Positions 1 to 8,549 of a DNA stretch of 64,000 bases are shown here, one piece after another; the stretch's first letter is position 1, and the number at the start of each line of letters is the position of its first letter. Where the stretch lies: positions 33,752 to 97,751 of the forward strand of contig NZ_JAPDOG010000017.1 of NCBI RefSeq assembly GCF_026013545.1. The letters are read 5' to 3'. Source of the stretch: Defluviimonas salinarum. GTDB lineage: Bacteria > Pseudomonadota > Alphaproteobacteria > Rhodobacterales > Rhodobacteraceae. The notes under the pieces were generated by a model. That model did no database searches, was not told the DNA's origin, and was given only the letters and a program-made list of their open reading frames with translations. Position numbers and translations under genes: made by a program.

Positions 1-396
1 GTGGCGGGCGTCCTGATCGTGGCGCTCCATACCCGCGCGCTCGATGCCTTCGCCTTCGGCTCGGAAGCCGCCGCCTCGCTCGGCGTGCCGGTGCGGCGGG
101 TGCAGGCGGCGCTGATCGGCTCCTCGGCCCTGATCACGGCGGTGATGGTGTCGATGGTCGGCGCGATCGGCTTCGTCGGCCTCGTCATCCCCCATGCCGC
201 GCGCTTCCTCGTCGGGCCGCGCCACGGGCGGCTCATCCCCGCCTCGGCCTTCATGGGGGCGGTGTTCCTGATCCTCGCCGACATCCTGTCGCGCGTGGTC
301 ATTCCGGGCCAGGTTCTGCCGATCGGCGTCGTCACCGCGCTCGTCGGCGCTCCGGCCTTCGCGGCGATCCTTGTCAGGGGAGGGCGGCGGCTGTGA
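1..396 (+). CDS. FecCD-family iron/siderophore ABC transporter permease (C-terminal part)
   Basis: This is the last 131 codons of a permease that begins before the window. The fragment is hydrophobic and carries the family motif GAIGFVGLVIPHAARFLVG, which in BtuC/FecCD proteins lies in the loop that couples the permease to its ATPase. The C-terminal end (PIGVVTALVGAPAFAAIL) is also typical. FecCD permeases form the inner-membrane channel for ferric siderophores, haem or cobalamin. The stop overlaps the GTG start of the next gene (ATPase at 393) by 4 bases, so the two are translationally coupled. The first GTG of the window lies inside the gene and should not be read as the true start. The substrate cannot be told from this part. 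Confidence 0.93.
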   Translation: MAGVLIVALHTRALDAFAFGSEAAASLGVPVRRVQAALIGSSALITAVMVSMVGAIGFVGLVIPHAARFLVGPRHGRLIPASAFMGAVFLILADILSRVVIPGQVLPIGVVTALVGAPAFAAILVRGGRRL

Positions 397-1154
397 TCGA
401 CGCACATGAACTGAGCTTCTCCGTCCGTAACCGTCGGCTCCTCTCCGGCGTCACGCTGGGCCTCAAACCGGGCGAGACGCTCGGTCTTGTCGGGCCGAAC
501 GGCTCGGGCAAGTCGACGCTGCTGCGTCTTCTGGCCGGGCTGACGCGGCCCGAGGCCGGCGCCGTGAGGCTCGACGGCGCGCCGCTGGCGAGCCTGCCGC
601 GCCGCACCGTGGCGCAGCGCGTAGCCTTCGTGGCGCAGGCCGCCGAGACCGCCGAGCGGCTGACCGGCCGCCAGGTGGTGGAGCTGGGCCGCACGCCCTG
701 GCTCGACGCGCTGGCACCCTGGTCGGAGGCCGACGAGAGCATCGTCGACGGCGCGCTTGCCACGGTCGAGATGCTGGATCTGGCCGAGCGGCAGTGGGGC
801 ACGCTCTCGGGCGGCGAGCGGCAGCGGCTCCACATCGCCCGCGCGCTGGCGCAGCGGCCCGATATCCTCCTCCTCGACGAGCCGACCAACCATCTCGACA
901 TCCGCCACCAGCTCGCGATCCTGCGCCTCGTGGCCGAGCTGCCGGTCACCAGCGTCATCGCGCTCCATGACCTCAACCAGGCGCGGATCTGCGACCGGAT
1001 CGCGGTTCTTCACCAAGGCCGGCTCGTGGCGCTCGGCCCCGCCGAAGAGGTGCTGACTCCTGACCGCCTGCGCGCAGTCTTCGGTGTCGCCGCGCGGGAA
1101 CTAACCGATCCCGCCGATGGAAGCCGCCTTCTCCATTTCCACGCCATCGCCTGA
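393..1154 (+). CDS. ABC transporter ATP-binding protein, FecE/BtuD type
   Basis: A 253-residue cytosolic ATPase that would energise the FecCD permease upstream. Walker A is GPNGSGKST (near residue 35), the signature is LSGGERQR (near 139), Walker B is ILLLDEPTNHLD (near 159) and the switch histidine lies in ALHDLNQA. The DEPTNHLD and HDLNQA forms are characteristic of the siderophore/cobalamin/haem importer subgroup. Translation starts at a GTG that overlaps the permease stop. The periplasmic binding protein gene is not in the window. Iron(III)-siderophore, haem and cobalamin all remain possible substrates. Confidence 0.95.
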   Translation: MIDAHELSFSVRNRRLLSGVTLGLKPGETLGLVGPNGSGKSTLLRLLAGLTRPEAGAVRLDGAPLASLPRRTVAQRVAFVAQAAETAERLTGRQVVELGRTPWLDALAPWSEADESIVDGALATVEMLDLAERQWGTLSGGERQRLHIARALAQRPDILLLDEPTNHLDIRHQLAILRLVAELPVTSVIALHDLNQARICDRIAVLHQGRLVALGPAEEVLTPDRLRAVFGVAARELTDPADGSRLLHFHAIA

Positions 1155-1163
1155 CCGGATCCC

Positions 1164-1958
1164 ATGACCCAGCATCCCCGGCCCATGCCCGGCCTTGCCA
1201 ACCACACGCTCCGCGAGGAGATCCGCGACTACTGGTCGCGCCGGTCGGAGACCTTCGACCGCGCCTTCGGCCACCGAATCGCGCCGGGGCCCGAGGCTGC
1301 GGCCTGGGCGCAGCCAATGCGCGACCATCTCGGGCCCGAGCCGCTCAGGGTGCTGGAACTGGCCTGCGGCACCGGAGAGGTGACACGGCTCGTCCATGAT
1401 CTCGGCCATGACGTTACTGCGCTCGATTTCTCCGAGGCGATGCTGGCGGTGGCCAAGGCAAAACACGTGGGCAAGGCGCGGCTGCGCTTCCTTCTCGCCG
1501 ATGCCGGCCAGACGATGGAGCCGACGGCGCGCTACGACGCGGTGCTCTGCCGCCATCTGGTCTGGACCCTGACCGAGCCCGAGGCGGCCTTCACCGACTG
1601 GCACCGGGTGCTTCGGCCCGGCGGGCGGCTTCTCATCTACGACGGCGACTGGGCGCGGCCGAAGCTCTCGGGCCGCTGGGCCGCGAAGGCACTCGCGCTC
1701 TGGGAGCGGCTCTCGCCCGATCCCGATTACGACGGCGCGCTGGGCGAGCGCCACGCTGCGATCATGGAGCGCCTGCCGTTCGGCGACGGGCTCACCGCGG
1801 CGCGGCTCGCGCCGATGCTGGGGGCGGCGGGCTTCACCGACATCCGCACCCAGTCGCACGAGCCGATCGCCCGCGCGCAACGCCGGACGAACGGGCTGCG
1901 CAACCGGCTGCGCACCCGTGTCTACCAACGCTTCATCCTGACCGCGCGGAAGGGATGA
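1164..1958 (+). CDS. Class I SAM-dependent methyltransferase
   Basis: A 264-residue protein with the class I methyltransferase fold. Motif I is VLELACGTGEVTRL (near residue 62), followed by an acidic residue after strand 2 (VTALDFSEAML), a post-motif VLCRHLVWTL and motif III VLRPGGRLLIYDGDW. This is the methyltransf_11/25 type that acts on small molecules. It starts 9 bases after the ATPase gene, so it is probably in the same operon as the iron-type importer. It might modify or release the imported chelate, but that is inference. The acceptor substrate is unknown. Confidence 0.85.
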   Translation: MTQHPRPMPGLANHTLREEIRDYWSRRSETFDRAFGHRIAPGPEAAAWAQPMRDHLGPEPLRVLELACGTGEVTRLVHDLGHDVTALDFSEAMLAVAKAKHVGKARLRFLLADAGQTMEPTARYDAVLCRHLVWTLTEPEAAFTDWHRVLRPGGRLLIYDGDWARPKLSGRWAAKALALWERLSPDPDYDGALGERHAAIMERLPFGDGLTAARLAPMLGAAGFTDIRTQSHEPIARAQRRTNGLRNRLRTRVYQRFILTARKG

Positions 1959-1978
1959 CAATGACCCCACCGCCGCAC

Positions 1979-1992
1979 TTGACCCTTGTCAA
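1979..1992 (+). promoter_or_regulatory. FNR/CRP-family binding site (TTGAC-N4-GTCAA)
   Basis: The sequence TTGACCCTTGTCAA is a perfect 5+5 inverted repeat with a 4-base spacer. This is the layout bound by FNR, FnrL, Dnr and NnrR regulators (TTGAT/C-N4-A/GTCAA). It lies 64 bases before the phasin-like start at 2057, a usual distance for an activator site near -41 of a promoter. Which family member binds cannot be decided from sequence. Confidence 0.72.
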
Positions 1993-2056
1993 TGTCGGGC
2001 CTGCGCCTTTGGGCAAGATTACCCTCGGACAGCGCGACCCATGCAGGAGGATGAAA

Positions 2057-2494
2057 ATGGCCAAGCCCAAGCTCGACACCAACCCCGCCATGGATTTCGG
2101 TCGGCAGGCCATGGCGGCTTTCAGCCTCAATCCGCTGGCCGGACCGCCGGTGCACCAGTTCTGGGAGGTGCAGGAGAAGCTCCTCGACGAGGCCGAGGAG
2201 TTCACGCGGCTCTGGTTCGTGCGGCGGCACGCGGCGGCGCGGACGGCGATCAAGGCGAGCAAGGAAGCGATGGAGCGCGGTGGCTCGGACCCGACCGCGG
2301 TGTTGCGTATGGTGAGCGAGTGGCAGGCCCATTCCGCCGAACGGCTCACGGAGGACATCCGGCAATGGACCGAGCTCTGCTCGCGCTGCGCCGGACATCT
2401 CGCGCTTGGCGAGGTGGCGGCGGGCGAGGAGGCGCTGGAGAAGGCGTCCAAGGAGATCGCCAAGGCCGAGGCGAAGCACGCGACGCCGGTCTGA
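2057..2494 (+). CDS. Phasin-like protein
   Basis: A 145-residue, mostly helical, charged protein with no signal peptide or membrane segment. It has the amphipathic pattern and size of phasin_2-type proteins, which coat polyhydroxyalkanoate granules (for example the FWEVQEKLLDEAEEFTRLWF region, and a Glu/Lys-rich tail). The start at 2057 is chosen because AGGAGG at 2045-2050 is ideally spaced. The ATG at 2051 is too close, and the frame extending upstream would cover the FNR-type site. Phasin-like proteins often appear in anaerobic-stress gene sets next to cation ATPases and acetyl-CoA enzymes, as here. Binding to PHA is inferred from the fold type only. Confidence 0.72.
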   Translation: MAKPKLDTNPAMDFGRQAMAAFSLNPLAGPPVHQFWEVQEKLLDEAEEFTRLWFVRRHAAARTAIKASKEAMERGGSDPTAVLRMVSEWQAHSAERLTEDIRQWTELCSRCAGHLALGEVAAGEEALEKASKEIAKAEAKHATPV

Positions 2495-2626
2495 CGGGCT
2501 TGGCAGTCGGCGGGTCGGCTGGACGAGTTACCGCGCATAGGCGGGGCTGACCGGCCAAGTCGGACGACTTGCGCTGCCCGGTCGGGGGCTCCGGGGTGGT
2601 TCTTCACGGGATGACGGGAGCCGAGG

Positions 2627-5275
2627 ATGCCGGAACTGGCGCTGGACAAGCCATTTGCGCTCGCAGCGGACGCGGTTGCGACCGCGCTCTCCACGGATCC
2701 CGCGCAGGGCCTTTCGACCGTGGAAGCCAAGCGGCGGCAGCAGCTTTGCGGGCCGAACCGGCTGCGCAGGCGCGCCGCCAGAAGTGCGCTCTCCATTCTC
2801 CTGCACCAGTTCAGCGGGATCATCGTCTGGCTGCTTGGCGCGGCGGTGGTACTGTCGCTGATCTTGGGCGATCTCGCCGAGGCCGTCGCGATCCTCGTCG
2901 TTCTCGTGATCAATGGCGCAGTCGGCTTCTTCACCGAGCTGCGCGCGTCGCGGTCGATGGAAGCGTTGCTGCGGATCGCGGAGGTCCGGTCGCTGGTCCG
3001 TCGCGACGGGCGTGTCCGCAAGGTCGATGCCCAAGACCTCGTGCCGGGCGACATCGTGCTTCTGGAGGCGGGCGACATCGTGACCGCCGACCTGCGGCTG
3101 GTCGAGGCGTCGAACCTGCAGGTCGACGAATCCGTCCTGACCGGGGAATCGGCTCCGGTCGAGAAGGACACGCCCCGCGTCGCCGCCGATGCGGGGATCG
3201 GCGACCGCGCCAACACGGCCTTCAGGGGCACCGCGATCACCCGGGGTGCGGGCGAGGGGATCGTGGTCGCGACCGGCATGGGCACCGAGATCGGCAGGAT
3301 CAGCGATCTCGCGCAAAGCGCCGAGGGCGAGGCCTCGCCGCTGGAGCGTCGGCTCGACCGGCTCGGGCACCGGCTGGTCTGGCTGACGCTCGCGCTCGCG
3401 GTGCTGACGATCTTGGCAGGCGTGCTGCAGGGGCATGCCTTCGGCACCATGCTGCAGACCGGCGTCGCGCTGGCGGTGGCGGCGGTGCCCGAGGGTCTGC
3501 CGGTCGTGGCGACCCTGTGCCTTGCGCGAGGGATGTGGCGGATGGCGGCGCGCAACGCCCTGATCACCCGGCTCTCGTCGGTCGAGACGCTGGGGGCGAC
3601 GACGGTCGTTCTCACCGACAAGACCGGCACGCTGACGGAAAACCGGATGGCGGTGGTGCGCTACCTGCTGGCGGGCGGCGATGTGGCGTTCGAGGCGAAG
3701 GGCGAGGCCCGCGCGGGGGATGACCGTCTCGCGGCGGCGCTGCGGGTCGGGGCGCTCTGCATCAACGCCGAGCCCGGCGACGGCGCGGCGGAGGATCACG
3801 GCGGCGACCCGATGGAGATCGCGCTCCTTACCGCCGCTGAAGCGGCCGGGATCGGGCGCGGATGGTTGAAGGAGCACTATCCCCGCGTGCGGAAACACGC
3901 CTTCGATCCCGACCGCCGGATGATGGCCTCGGTCCATGCCGACGGTGCCCGCTTCCTCTACGCGGTCAAGGGAGCGCCCGAGGCGGTCCTCGAGGTCTGC
4001 GACCGCCAGCTCGGCGCGGAGGGTCCGGTCCCGCTCGACGCAAGCGGGTGCGCGGACTGGGCGCGACGGCAGTCGGAAGCCGCGCGGGAGGGGCTGCGGC
4101 TTCTGGCGCTGGCGATGAAGGAGGCGGCATCGGACGGCGATCCGCCCTACGAGGGGCTGACGCTCGTCGGCCTCGTCTGTTTCCTCGATCCGCTCCGCGC
4201 CGATGTGCCCGAGGCGTTGCGCGCCAGTCTCGATGCCGGGGTGCGGGTGGTGATGCTGACCGGCGATCACGCCGACACGGCGGCCACGATCGCGCGGCAC
4301 GCCGGGCTCGGGGAGGACGGGCTCGTCGTGATCGAGGGCCGGGACCTGCGCGGCTTCGACGCCGAGACGGCCGGGGAGGACATGCGTGAGCGGGTGCTCG
4401 CGGCCGACGTCTTCGCCCGCGTCGAGCCCGAGACCAAGCTGCGCCTCGTGTCGCTGTTCCAGAAGCACGGCCATGTCGTCGCGATGACCGGCGACGGCGT
4501 GAACGACGCTCCGGCGCTCAGGAAGGCCGATATCGGCATCGCGATGGGGCTGCGCGGCACCGAGGTTGCGCGCGAGGCGGCCGACATGGTGCTGATGGAC
4601 GACGCCTTCGCGACGATCATCGCCGCGATGCGGCAGGGACGGGTGATCTTCGCGAACATCCGCCGGTTCGTCGTTTACCTGATGTCGTGCAACGTGAGCG
4701 AGGTCCTGGTCGTCGGCCTCGCCGTCGCCGCCGGCCTGCCGCCGCCGCTCCTGCCGCTGCAGATCCTGTTCCTGAACCTCGTCACGGATGTCTTTCCCGC
4801 CTTCGCGCTCGGCTTCGGGCGGGGCGGGGACCGCGTCATGCGGCGCCCGCCACGCGATCCGGGCGAGCCGATCGTCGGGCGGCCGGAGTGGATCTGGATC
4901 GGTGTTCTGGGGGGCATCATCACCGCCGCGACGCTCGCCGCCTTTGGACTCGCGCTGTTCTGGCTCGGTCTTGACCCGCAGCGGGCGGTGACCGTCGCCT
5001 TCGTGACGCTCGCGCTCGCCCAGCTCTGGAACGTGTTCAATGTCCGGTCGGTGGGCGGGCGGCTCCTGCGGAACGACGTGACGCGGAACCCGTTTGTCTG
5101 GGCTGCGCTCGGCTTCTGCACGGTGCTGATCGCGCTGGCCCTGTGGTGGCCCGGCCTGTCCGGCATCCTCGACCTGCCGCACCCCGGCGCAGCGGGCCTG
5201 CGTCTTGCCGTCGGCCTGAGCTTCGGGCCCCTCATGGTCGGACAGCTGTTGCTGGCCCTGCGGCGGGTGGCCTGA
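2627..5275 (+). CDS. P-type cation-transporting ATPase (P2A, calcium-type)
   Basis: An 882-residue membrane pump of normal family length. It has the actuator motif LTGES (near residue 173), PEGLP in M4, the phosphorylation motif DKTGTLTENRM (near 330), KGAPE in the nucleotide domain, MLTGDHADTA and the hinge TGDGVNDAP (near 620). The ion-site residues resemble SERCA-type Ca2+ pumps: NVSEV in M5 and NLVTD in M6. Transport of Ca2+ or another cation out of the cytosol is therefore likely, but the ion is not proven. The gene lies between the phasin-like gene and the exported dehydrogenase operon. No separate FNR-type site is visible in the 132-base gap upstream, so it may be read from the phasin promoter. 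Confidence 0.93.
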   Translation: MPELALDKPFALAADAVATALSTDPAQGLSTVEAKRRQQLCGPNRLRRRAARSALSILLHQFSGIIVWLLGAAVVLSLILGDLAEAVAILVVLVINGAVGFFTELRASRSMEALLRIAEVRSLVRRDGRVRKVDAQDLVPGDIVLLEAGDIVTADLRLVEASNLQVDESVLTGESAPVEKDTPRVAADAGIGDRANTAFRGTAITRGAGEGIVVATGMGTEIGRISDLAQSAEGEASPLERRLDRLGHRLVWLTLALAVLTILAGVLQGHAFGTMLQTGVALAVAAVPEGLPVVATLCLARGMWRMAARNALITRLSSVETLGATTVVLTDKTGTLTENRMAVVRYLLAGGDVAFEAKGEARAGDDRLAAALRVGALCINAEPGDGAAEDHGGDPMEIALLTAAEAAGIGRGWLKEHYPRVRKHAFDPDRRMMASVHADGARFLYAVKGAPEAVLEVCDRQLGAEGPVPLDASGCADWARRQSEAAREGLRLLALAMKEAASDGDPPYEGLTLVGLVCFLDPLRADVPEALRASLDAGVRVVMLTGDHADTAATIARHAGLGEDGLVVIEGRDLRGFDAETAGEDMRERVLAADVFARVEPETKLRLVSLFQKHGHVVAMTGDGVNDAPALRKADIGIAMGLRGTEVAREAADMVLMDDAFATIIAAMRQGRVIFANIRRFVVYLMSCNVSEVLVVGLAVAAGLPPPLLPLQILFLNLVTDVFPAFALGFGRGGDRVMRRPPRDPGEPIVGRPEWIWIGVLGGIITAATLAAFGLALFWLGLDPQRAVTVAFVTLALAQLWNVFNVRSVGGRLLRNDVTRNPFVWAALGFCTVLIALALWWPGLSGILDLPHPGAAGLRLAVGLSFGPLMVGQLLLALRRVA

Positions 5276-5334
5276 CCCGAGACGCGGGAGGGTGCAACGG
5301 ACTCCGAAACGGCAGCGCCGCATCCTCCGCACGA

Positions 5335-5348
5335 CTGACGCGCGTCAA
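5335..5348 (+). promoter_or_regulatory. FNR/CRP-family binding site upstream of the exported E1 operon
   Basis: CTGACGCGCGTCAA matches TTGAC-N4-GTCAA with one mismatch. The inner 12 bases (TGACGCGCGTCA, 5336-5347) form a perfect palindrome. It sits 93 bases before the chosen start at 5442, in a 166-base gap with no other gene. It suggests oxygen- or nitric-oxide-responsive control of the operon. Confidence 0.6.
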
Positions 5349-5441
5349 TGCAGCGCCGGCCGATCGGCGCCATCCTGACCCGTGATCCGAACGCGCCTGT
5401 CGCCGGAGCGACGGCGCGAGATCGGCTGTCGGGAGGACAAC

Positions 5442-6665
5442 ATGACAGACCATCAAGGGAATCTGGTGACCTGCCCTGAAGACGAAGGGCAAGCACCGCA
5501 ATCTGAAGGCCGCCGCGGCTTTCTCAAGCTCGCGGCACTGACCGGCGCGGCGGCATCGCTGTCGACGCGGCGGGCGCTCGCAAACGGCGACATCGGCTAT
5601 CACGCGATGGATCTGCCGGACGACAAGCTCGTCGACATGTACCGGACGATCCTGAGGATCCGCTGGCACGAGCGGACCCAGGCCGACCAGATGCTCGCGA
5701 ACCCCGACTACCGGGGCTACAACCACTTCTATGCCGGGCAGGAGGCGGTCGCGACCGGCGTCTGCGCGGCCCTGCGCAATGACGGGCCGTTCGAGCAGAT
5801 CGACCTCGTCTATTCCTCGCACCGGCCCTCTGGCCATGCCATCGCCAAGGGCGTCGACATCCCGACGATGGTGGCCGAGATGGACTTCCGCGCCACCGGC
5901 ATGAACGGCGGCTACGCGGCCGAGATGCATATCTCGGACCCCTCGGTGGGCTTCATCGGCGCCGACGGGATGATCGGCCCGGCGCCGGTCATCGCCTCGG
6001 GCTCGGCCTTCGCCTTCCGGGCGCGCGGCTCGGACCAGGTGGCGGTGGTCTTTGCGGGCGACGGCAACTACGCCGCGCCGCATTTCCATTCCACGCTCAA
6101 CAACGCGAAGCTTCTCGACCTGCCGCTGATCTACGTGTGCGAGAACAACCTCTATCACCAGTACGCGCATTACTCGTACTCCTGCCCGCACAAGGACATC
6201 GCCGATGCGGCGGCGGCCTACGGCATCCCGTCGCGCACCGTCGACGGGCAGGACGTGACCCAGGTCTACAACGTTGCGAAGGAGGCGGTGGACCGCGCCC
6301 GCGCCGGCGGCGGCCCGAGCTTCATCGAGGCCAAGACCTACCGCTACTACAACCACTGGGGCGCCCCCGGCGCCAAGGAGGGCGAGCTCGGTGCCTTCGG
6401 CTACGACCCGCTCGCCATCACCTCTTTCCGCCCCGAGCGCGAGGTCCGCGCCTGGATGCAGCGCGATCCGGTGGACATCGCGCGCAACATCCTCGTCGAC
6501 TGGGGAATCCTCGAGGAACAGAAGGCGCTCGACATCGAGGCGGAGGTCAAGGCCGAGATCGCCGCGGCTTTCGAATGGGCGCTCTCGCAACCGCTCTGTA
6601 CGCCCGAGGATGGTCTCAAGCACGTCTTTGCCGAAGGCACGGTGCCGGCCCGCCAATTCGGCTGA
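5442..6665 (+). CDS. Tat-exported TPP-dependent dehydrogenase E1 component, alpha subunit
   Basis: A 407-residue protein of the pyruvate/acetoin/branched-chain 2-oxoacid dehydrogenase E1-alpha family, with an N-terminal twin-arginine signal. Residues 23-29 read GRRGFLK, followed by a hydrophobic stretch and a likely cleavage after ALA at 47. The mature part has the TPP/Mg motif beginning GDGNY (near 206) and ending in VCENN about 30 residues later, and a conserved His in the TYRYYNHWG loop. The usual Glu of the FHEALN segment is replaced (FHSTLN). The start at 5442 is supported by GGGAGG at 5431-5436; the open frame runs further upstream but without a ribosome site. E1 enzymes are normally cytosolic parts of E1-E2-E3 complexes, so export is highly unusual. 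The beta subunit, which lacks a signal, follows 33 bases on and could be carried along by the Tat system. The substrate (2-oxo acid or acetoin) is unknown. Confidence 0.88.
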   Translation: MTDHQGNLVTCPEDEGQAPQSEGRRGFLKLAALTGAAASLSTRRALANGDIGYHAMDLPDDKLVDMYRTILRIRWHERTQADQMLANPDYRGYNHFYAGQEAVATGVCAALRNDGPFEQIDLVYSSHRPSGHAIAKGVDIPTMVAEMDFRATGMNGGYAAEMHISDPSVGFIGADGMIGPAPVIASGSAFAFRARGSDQVAVVFAGDGNYAAPHFHSTLNNAKLLDLPLIYVCENNLYHQYAHYSYSCPHKDIADAAAAYGIPSRTVDGQDVTQVYNVAKEAVDRARAGGGPSFIEAKTYRYYNHWGAPGAKEGELGAFGYDPLAITSFRPEREVRAWMQRDPVDIARNILVDWGILEEQKALDIEAEVKAEIAAAFEWALSQPLCTPEDGLKHVFAEGTVPARQFG

Positions 6666-6698
6666 CCCCATTGCCTTCGCGCGTGAAAGGATACGCAA

Positions 6699-7670
6699 AT
6701 GACTGAGAAAAGCTGGATGTATTCGGTCCTTGAGGCCGTGCAACACGAAATGCGCGAGGATCCGGCGCTGACCTGGATCTTCGAGCTGACCCCGCCAGTG
6801 GCGTCGAACCCGAACATGCCGGTGATCAACCTCGAGACCGAGTTCGGCCGCAAGCGCGTGGTCAACACAGGGATCGACGAGAACTGGATGGCATCGGCGG
6901 TGCTCGGCGCCGGGCTCGCGGGCTCGCGGGCGGCGACCTACATCCCCTATCAGGGCGCGCTGATGCCGCTCGAGGTGATCCAGAACGTCGCCGGGAAGCT
7001 TCGCCACATGACCGGCGGCAAGGCCGCGATGCCGGTGGTCTGGGTGATCGAGATGACCGGCCAGACGCCCGGCTTCGCGGGGCAGCATTCCTGCTACGAG
7101 GAGGACAGCTTCTACATGCACATCCCCGGTGTGCGGACGGTCATCCCGTCGACGCCCTATGACGCCAAGGGGATGATGCACGCCGCGCTGCGCTCCCCCG
7201 ATCCGGTGGTCTATCTCTATCCCGCCGGCCTCAGGACGCTGACCGAGGAAGTGCCCGACGAGCCCTACGAGGTGCCGCTCGACAAGGCGGCGGTGCGGAT
7301 TGAAGGCAGTGACCTCACCATCGTCAGCTCCGGCGGCGGCATGCCGGGGGTGCTGGAGGCTGCGGAAGTGCTGAAGGGTGAGGGCATGGGGGTCGAGGTC
7401 ATTGATCTGCGGGTCTTGAAGGAGATGGACACCGAGACGCTCGTCACCTCGGTCGCTAAGACCAAGCGGCTTTTGACGGTGGACCAATCCTACTACACGC
7501 TCGCTCCGGGGGCCGAGGTCGTCGCCCGCTGCGCCGAGAACGTCGAGGGCGCTCGGTTCAAGCGGGTCGCCTTCCCCGACGCGCCGCCGCCGGCCTCGCC
7601 GGAGATGTTCCTGTGGATGCGGCCGAACGCCGAAGGCATCGCGGGGGCGGCGCGTGCGCTCGTCGGCTGA
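6699..7670 (+). CDS. TPP-dependent dehydrogenase E1 component, beta subunit
   Basis: A 323-residue transketolase-like protein of the E1-beta family and the partner of the exported alpha subunit upstream. It keeps the TPP-activating Glu in NTGIDENWMAS (near residue 65) and the active-site His in GFAGQHSCYEED (near 130). It also has PSTPYDAKGMMHAAL and the C-terminal transketolase domain (VIDLRVLKEMDTETL). It has no signal peptide, so if the enzyme works in the periplasm the beta chain must hitch-hike with the Tat-targeted alpha chain. The 3' end overlaps the zinc-finger gene (GTG at 7654) by 17 bases. No E2 or E3 gene accompanies this pair. Confidence 0.9.
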   Translation: MTEKSWMYSVLEAVQHEMREDPALTWIFELTPPVASNPNMPVINLETEFGRKRVVNTGIDENWMASAVLGAGLAGSRAATYIPYQGALMPLEVIQNVAGKLRHMTGGKAAMPVVWVIEMTGQTPGFAGQHSCYEEDSFYMHIPGVRTVIPSTPYDAKGMMHAALRSPDPVVYLYPAGLRTLTEEVPDEPYEVPLDKAAVRIEGSDLTIVSSGGGMPGVLEAAEVLKGEGMGVEVIDLRVLKEMDTETLVTSVAKTKRLLTVDQSYYTLAPGAEVVARCAENVEGARFKRVAFPDAPPPASPEMFLWMRPNAEGIAGAARALVG

Positions 7671-7992
7671 CACGGCGCGCGACGGCGGCGCGGCGGTGGA
7701 CCCGGTGGACGCCGCCCCGCGCTGCCAGTCCTGCGGCAATGGCCGGCTCGCGCGCGACCGGATCAAGACCGCGCTCTGGTCCGGCAGTCGGCTTGTGGTG
7801 GTCGAGGACGTGCCGGCGCTCGTCTGCGGGTACTGCGGCGAGCAGTTCTACGAGGACGAGACGGCGATGCGGCTCGACATGCTGAAGGGGGGCGGCTTTC
7901 CCTCCGCCGAGGCGACGCGCGAGATGGTCGTGGCGGTCTTCGCCTTCGAGGCGCCCCGGCCGGACGATGGGGGCGGGGGCGATGAGCGTTAG
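7654..7992 (+). CDS. YgiT-type zinc-finger protein
   Basis: A 112-residue protein with two CxxC pairs, CQSCG and CGYCG, separated by about 33 residues and followed by YEDE. This is the zinc-ribbon domain found at the N-terminus of MqsA antitoxins. There is no helix-turn-helix domain after it and no MqsR-like toxin beside it, so a toxin-antitoxin role is not supported. Its start overlaps the E1-beta gene and its end overlaps the cytochrome gene (start 7982), placing it firmly within the operon. No signal peptide is visible. A cytosolic assembly or quality-control role before export is possible, but this is a guess. Confidence 0.75.
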   Translation: MRSSADTARDGGAAVDPVDAAPRCQSCGNGRLARDRIKTALWSGSRLVVVEDVPALVCGYCGEQFYEDETAMRLDMLKGGGFPSAEATREMVVAVFAFEAPRPDDGGGGDER

Positions 7993-8527
7993 GAGGCTCT
8001 TGGCGGCGGTCGTGGCCGGGCTCTCCGCCGCGCCCGCGCTGGCGGACGATTTCGCCTTCATGCCGCCCGGCGGTGGTTCGATCCTTGCCGGGTCGCTCTT
8101 GCCCGGCGACGCGACGGGCCTTGCCGAGGCGGCCGCCCGAAAGGCGAGCGCCGAGGACTGGGCCGCCTGGGCCCGCGAGCGCAATCCCGACTTGCCCGAC
8201 GCCGCCATCGAGACCTTCGCGGGCTATGCCGCGCTGAACTTCCCCATGGCCGCCGAAGCGGCGCAGTCGCTCGCCGAAAGCGGAGATCCGGCACTCCTGC
8301 CGCCTGACGGCAAGGAACTGGCGATCGCCCAGTGCCAGTTCTGCCATTCGCTCTTCACCGGCTACCTGATGCAGGACCGGGACGAGACCAACTGGCGCGG
8401 CACCTTCAAGGCGCCGTTCCATGCCGAGATCCCGATGAGCGAGGTCGAACGCGACACCTTCGCCCATTACTCCGCGATCAACATGCCGCTGAAGTTCGGG
8501 GACGTGCCGCCGGAACTCCGGTTCTGA
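7982..8527 (+). CDS. Periplasmic monohaem c-type cytochrome (first of a pair)
   Basis: A 181-residue protein with a Sec signal peptide (MSVRRLLAAVVAGLSAAPALA, cut before DDFAF) and a single haem c motif CQFCH at residues 118-122. The mature N-terminus reads FAFMPPGGGS. After the haem motif come PFHAEI and YSAINMPLKFGDVPPELR. The next gene has the same architecture, with CxxCH at exactly the same residue number, so the two are paralogues. Both keep a His in a PxHxEI motif, which could be the distal haem ligand. In context it is a candidate electron acceptor for the exported E1 enzyme. The start at 7982 is preferred because it opens directly into the signal peptide. Confidence 0.85.
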   Translation: MSVRRLLAAVVAGLSAAPALADDFAFMPPGGGSILAGSLLPGDATGLAEAAARKASAEDWAAWARERNPDLPDAAIETFAGYAALNFPMAAEAAQSLAESGDPALLPPDGKELAIAQCQFCHSLFTGYLMQDRDETNWRGTFKAPFHAEIPMSEVERDTFAHYSAINMPLKFGDVPPELRF

Positions 8528-8549
8528 CATCTGTGAGGGAGACGAGCCG

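Noticed and set aside
1955..2056. N-terminal extension of the phasin-like protein
   Set aside because: The extension would cover the perfect FNR-type site and has no ribosome site, while AGGAGG sits exactly before the ATG at 2057.
7654..7992. MqsA-type antitoxin of a toxin-antitoxin pair
   Set aside because: There is no MqsR-like or other small toxin gene beside it, and the HTH domain of MqsA is absent.
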